DNA from: Enterococcaceae bacterium OF42-14pH9A
GTDB lineage: Bacteria; Bacillota; Bacilli; Lactobacillales; Enterococcaceae
Length of the DNA stretch: 64,000 bases
Reading direction: 5' to 3'
Assembly (NCBI GenBank): GCA_027692465.1
Contig: JAQEYU010000002.1
Location: 1 to 64,000 of the forward strand
In this document: positions 61,410 to 64,000 of the stretch, one piece after another
Layout: each line of letters begins with the position of its first letter
How positions within the stretch are numbered: position 1 is the stretch's first letter
Program-made: the position numbers and the translations under genes
Notes under the pieces: model-generated
Seen by the model: the letters and a program-made list of their open reading frames with translations, nothing else
What the model was told of the DNA's origin: nothing
The model's database searches: none

Positions 61410-62603
61410 TTAAAGCTCGATCCCCAGATATTTGGCGATTTGTTCGACATCTTTGTCTCCGCGGCCGGAGATGGTGATGAGGACAATCTGGTCTTTGTCC
61501 ATCTTAGGGACCCGCTTGACGGCTTCCGCCACCGCATGGGAACTCTCGATTGCCGGGATGATACCTTCTGCTTTGGAAAGGGTCAAAAAGCCCTGAACCG
61601 CTTCTTCATCAGTAATCGGCACATATTCCGCCCGACCGCTTTTTCTCAGGTAGGCATGCTCCGGTCCGACCCCCGGGTAATCCAAGCCGGCAGAAATGGA
61701 ATAAACAGGCGCCACATTCCCGGCCTCGTCGAACATCCCATAAGTATTCATCCCGTCCAGGATGCCGATGGTTCCCATCGTCATGGTGGCGGCATGGCGA
61801 TCAGTATCGATTCCTTCGCCGGCAGCTTCGGCACCGACCAGCTGTACGCTTTCTTCATCGATGTAATCGGCAAAAGAGCCGATCGCATTGGAACCGCCGC
61901 CGACACAGGCAATCACCATATCCGGCAGCCGCCCTTCTTTTTCCAGGATCTGGCGTTTGGATTCTTCACTGATGACCTTCTGGAAATCCTTCACCATCAT
62001 CGGGTACGGGTGCGGACCCACCGCCGAGCCCAAAATATAAAACGTATCATCCAGGTTTTCTACGAAGTCGGCAAAGGTGGCATCCACCGCATCCTTCAGC
62101 GTTTGCGTTCCCTGCGTCACCGGATAAACTTTAGCCCCCAGCATCTCCATCCGGAAAACATTCAACTTCTGCCGCTCCACATCTTCTGCCCCCATATAGA
62201 CGGCACATTCAAAACCGAAACGGGCCGCTGCCGCTGCAGTCGCCACCCCGTGCTGACCAGCGCCGGTTTCAGCAATCATCCGCGTCTTACCCATCCGTTT
62301 TGCCAACAGCATTTGCCCTAAAACATTATTCAGCTTATGTGCGCCCAAATGGTTCAAATCTTCACGCTTCAAGTAGATCTTGGCGCCGCCTAATTGGTCA
62401 GTCAGCTTTTCGGCGAAATACAACGGTGTTTCCCGACCGGAATATTCCTTCAACAGTGAGCGATACTCTGCTTGAAACGCCGGATCCTGTTTTGCTTCTT
62501 CATAGGCCGCCGCGACTTCATCCAACGCTGCCTTAACTTCCGGCGAGACGAATTGTCCGCCAAATTCTCCATAAAAACCTTGCATTTCTTTGATTTTCTC
62601 CAT
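61410..62603 (-). CDS. trpB: Tryptophan synthase beta chain
   Basis: Joins indole and serine to tryptophan. 397 residues, full length of the TrpB1 type. The cofactor lysine is in [11 protein letters not shown] near 90, the substrate-loop AETGAGQHG near 112, the phosphate loop [10 protein letters not shown] near 235, and the C-terminal serine motif SGRGDKD near 380. No trpA or other trp gene is within 1 kb on the left or in the rest of the window. A Trp leader peptide and attenuator precede it, which shows that tryptophan supply controls it. It may salvage indole. Confidence 0.96.
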   Translation of the reverse strand: MEKIKEMQGFYGEFGGQFVSPEVKAALDEVAAAYEEAKQDPAFQAEYRSLLKEYSGRETPLYFAEKLTDQLGGAKIYLKREDLNHLGAHKLNNVLGQMLLAKRMGKTRMIAETGAGQHGVATAAAAARFGFECAVYMGAEDVERQKLNVFRMEMLGAKVYPVTQGTQTLKDAVDATFADFVENLDDTFYILGSAVGPHPYPMMVKDFQKVISEESKRQILEKEGRLPDMVIACVGGGSNAIGSFADYIDEESVQLVGAEAAGEGIDTDRHAATMTMGTIGILDGMNTYGMFDEAGNVAPVYSISAGLDYPGVGPEHAYLRKSGRAEYVPITDEEAVQGFLTLSKAEGIIPAIESSHAVAEAVKRVPKMDKDQIVLITISGRGDKDVEQIAKYLGIEL

Positions 62604-62703
62604 GATCGATTCCCCCGTTTTTTTTATTTGCTCGTGATCGAATATCCTCTTTTTGGCTGCGTATCAGTCCAGTCGTCTGAAAGCTGTTCTTCCTCCGGCA
62701 AAT

Positions 62704-62739
62704 AAAAAGGACCGGCAGGCTTTTCAGCGCTCCGGTCCT
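62704..62739 (-). terminator. Attenuator terminator of the trpB leader
   Basis: AGGACCGG and CCGGTCCT (minus strand) close a hairpin followed by TTTTT, about 100 bases before the trpB start and so inside the leader. Its first arm can instead pair with CCGGTC at 62754-62759 upstream, an antiterminator. Confidence 0.85.
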
Positions 62740-62753
62740 GGAAAATCGTTATC

Positions 62754-62830
62754 GACCGGCACAGATGACTTTCGCGTACGCCAAAGCTGCATCTATGCCC
62801 ATGCATACACGCAACTTCAACTATGCCAGT
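62754..62830 (-). promoter_or_regulatory. Alternative pairing segments of the trpB attenuator
   Basis: Segment 1 (62822-62830, ACTGGCATA, over the last Trp codon) can pair over nine bases with segment 2 (TGTGCCGGT, 62755-62763). Segment 2 also pairs through CCGGTC with GACCGG of segment 3 (62732-62737), which in turn pairs with segment 4 in the terminator. A middle stem-loop (TGCAT/ATGCA) lies between 1 and 2. Confidence 0.75.
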
Positions 62831-62864
62831 TCCACCAGTATGTAAAAGTTTTGCGTGCGTTCAT
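62817..62864 (-). CDS. trpL: Tryptophan-rich leader peptide of trpB (MNARKTFTYWWNWHS)
   Basis: A 15-codon frame with ATG at 62862-62864 and TGA at 62817-62819. Codons 10, 11 and 13 are TGG, so three tryptophans in four residues, and basic residues come before them. GGGGAA stands seven bases before the ATG. A strong promoter is 36 bases upstream. Its translation would report charged tRNA-Trp: stalling at the Trp codons covers segment 1, frees segment 2 and favours the antiterminator, so trpB is read. This is inferred from the textbook mechanism. Confidence 0.85.
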   Translation of the reverse strand: MNARKTFTYWWNWHS

Positions 62865-62899
62865 GTGTATTTCCCCATTTCTTTAAGAAGTTGTCTCAA

Positions 62900-62928
62900 A
62901 GTATAGCAAGATAAATTCTGAATTGCAA
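62900..62928 (-). promoter_or_regulatory. Promoter of the trpL-trpB unit
   Basis: TTGCAA (62923-62928) and TATACT (62900-62905) with a 17-base spacer and a TGC extension before the -10 box. Start point predicted near 62893, giving a leader of about 290 bases. The remaining gap to 63037 holds no gene. Confidence 0.8.
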
Positions 62929-63037
62929 GAATATTTATGAAGTTTATTGATAAAAAACGAAATGATTTTACCTAACGCATATAATTTAAGATATAATCTC
63001 GGATAAAAAAACGCAATATGCCCTATGATCAATCGGT

Positions 63038-64000
63038 TTAGGTAGCGCTCTTGATTCTCTCCTTTTGGCCGCTTTTGATGGAAGCCTCCAGCAAAAGTGT
63101 GAATGCCATGTCTTCAATCGCTTCATCGATACTGTAGAAAGCTTCACCATTTTCGCAAAACCTTGCCATGGCAAGCAGAATTTCAGCTGTTGCAATATCA
63201 TCATCAGAAAACGGCAGGTCGACAAACGGGTTTTCATATACCCACTTTCCCTGAAACTGAATCCCTTTTAGTCCATTCCCCTCCATATTCTCGTTGATTC
63301 CTCGCTGGATCCGCCAAAGTTTATCTTGTGCCGGTACTCCGGCTTCGGAAATATATTTGATTCGCTCATCGCTGATTTCCCCTTTATCTCCTCTGATGGA
63401 CACGTGTGAAAAGCGGGTATAACTGCGATGCTGATTGTCTTCAAAATCATAAATCCCCACTACTCCGCGCTCAAAATTCGCGACTCCGATTATTCGATCC
63501 TCCGTCACGATATCTCTGCCGACAGTATCTTGATAACGTAAAAAACCGCTTCTTGATCTGACAGGGAACCGACATCCTTGAACTGAGAGAAGTTTTCCCG
63601 GAGAGCAGAGATAGGCTTTCAGTAAACTAAAGGCATGATAGTTGTTCGTCAAAGAAACTTGTGCTGTTTGTGGAGTACCTATCAGCCCCTTTTCAATCAA
63701 TGCCAAATGTGCCTTTTGCAAAGGCCGCATCGTATATTGTTCTGCTACCTGAATATATCGGCGACTTAAAGGATGCCGGCTGATCCTTTGCAGCTGGTCA
63801 GCATCTATTCCCAATGGCGTCTCAACCAGAATCGGTAATTCGAGGCTCAATAAATCTAAAAGTTTATCTGATTGAGCATTCACATTGATACATAGCAGTA
63901 TAAAGTCCGGTCTTCTCACAGATAACGTTTCCGAAAGCTCCGACACACATGTATATCCCATTTCACGGTACATCCTAGTTTTTTCAGGATTACGAGTGAC
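63038..64000 (-). CDS. Gfo/Idh/MocA-family oxidoreductase (partial, cut by the window edge)
   Basis: At least 320 codons; the frame stays open to base 64000, so the start and the N-terminal Rossmann motif lie beyond the window. The visible part begins NPEKTRMYREMGY, continues FILLCINV and then LVETPLG, the place of the usual EKP, where Thr replaces Lys. The C-terminal half is the family's beta-sheet domain. Relatives oxidise sugars or inositols with NAD(P). The missing lysine, normally important for catalysis, suggests changed activity. The gene looks more A+T-rich than its neighbours. Confidence 0.78.
   Translation of the reverse strand, partial: VTRNPEKTRMYREMGYTCVSELSETLSVRRPDFILLCINVNAQSDKLLDLLSLELPILVETPLGIDADQLQRISRHPLSRRYIQVAEQYTMRPLQKAHLALIEKGLIGTPQTAQVSLTNNYHAFSLLKAYLCSPGKLLSVQGCRFPVRSRSGFLRYQDTVGRDIVTEDRIIGVANFERGVVGIYDFEDNQHRSYTRFSHVSIRGDKGEISDERIKYISEAGVPAQDKLWRIQRGINENMEGNGLKGIQFQGKWVYENPFVDLPFSDDDIATAEILLAMARFCENGEAFYSIDEAIEDMAFTLLLEASIKSGQKERIKSAT

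Noticed and set aside
62604..62893. T-box riboswitch upstream of trpB
   Set aside because: No T-box consensus (TGGNACCGCG) or specifier loop; the leader peptide and its hairpins explain the region.

Overview
The window looks like a chromosomal segment of a fermentative Bacillota, most likely from the Lactobacillales and Enterococcus-like. The evidence is: strong AGGAGG-type ribosome binding sites; a short SRP RNA without an Alu domain beside tadA; the ytkL-ytoI-nrnA gene order; a two-cysteine FNR-like (FLP-type) regulator; a coenzyme A-disulfide reductase; and an acetyl-type diaminopimelate route. Base composition looks close to half G+C. No rRNA, tRNA, prophage block, CRISPR array or complete insertion sequence was seen. 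The species assignment is inference.

Left part (1-16 kb): SRP RNA and tadA, then an anaerobic redox block read on the minus strand. This block holds flavodoxin, the electron-bifurcating transhydrogenase NfnA/NfnB and pyruvate:ferredoxin oxidoreductase. An ECF S-component gene separates it from a complete trimeric [FeFe]-hydrogenase (hydC-hydB-hydA). Together these would oxidise pyruvate to acetyl-CoA, move electrons between ferredoxin, NADH and NADPH, and release H2. That is unusual for a lactic-acid-type bacterium. The hyd promoter carries Fur-like and cre-like sequences, and the gap before the pyruvate enzyme carries a cre-like palindrome.

16-31 kb: rsmF, membrane proteins, a YugP-type protease, NfeD plus flotillin, aquaporin and glyceraldehyde-3-phosphate dehydrogenase. 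A sugar locus follows (GH43, GPH symporter, GH5), with an AraC regulator nearby. 31-36 kb: an FNR-like regulator, a Dps-like protein, a small metal-binding protein and a P-type ATPase. Identical FNR boxes sit at -41.5 of two promoters here. 36-42 kb: a PadR-controlled membrane protein and a CstR-type persulfide operon (rhodanese, CoA-disulfide reductase-rhodanese, rhodanese, cstR).

42-64 kb: AraC and acyltransferase genes; a diaminopimelate/lysine cluster (dapF, lysA and the deacetylase on one strand, dapA, dapB and dapH on the other); a GH20 hexosaminidase; nrnA-ytoI-ytkL; a small ArsR-type redox regulon; a lone trpB; and a sugar-type oxidoreductase cut by the window edge.

The most striking signals are regulatory or repetitive. 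(1) trpB is preceded by a 15-codon leader peptide with three Trp codons and mutually exclusive hairpins, a classical ribosome-mediated attenuator that is unusual in Bacillota. (2) A family of roughly 158-bp palindromic MITE-like elements is flanked by TA, and two copies supply the TAG stop codon of the neighbouring gene. (3) Two FNR boxes are placed identically. (4) A PadR operator overlaps its own promoter. (5) Several oversized hairpins with outer stems lie between genes.
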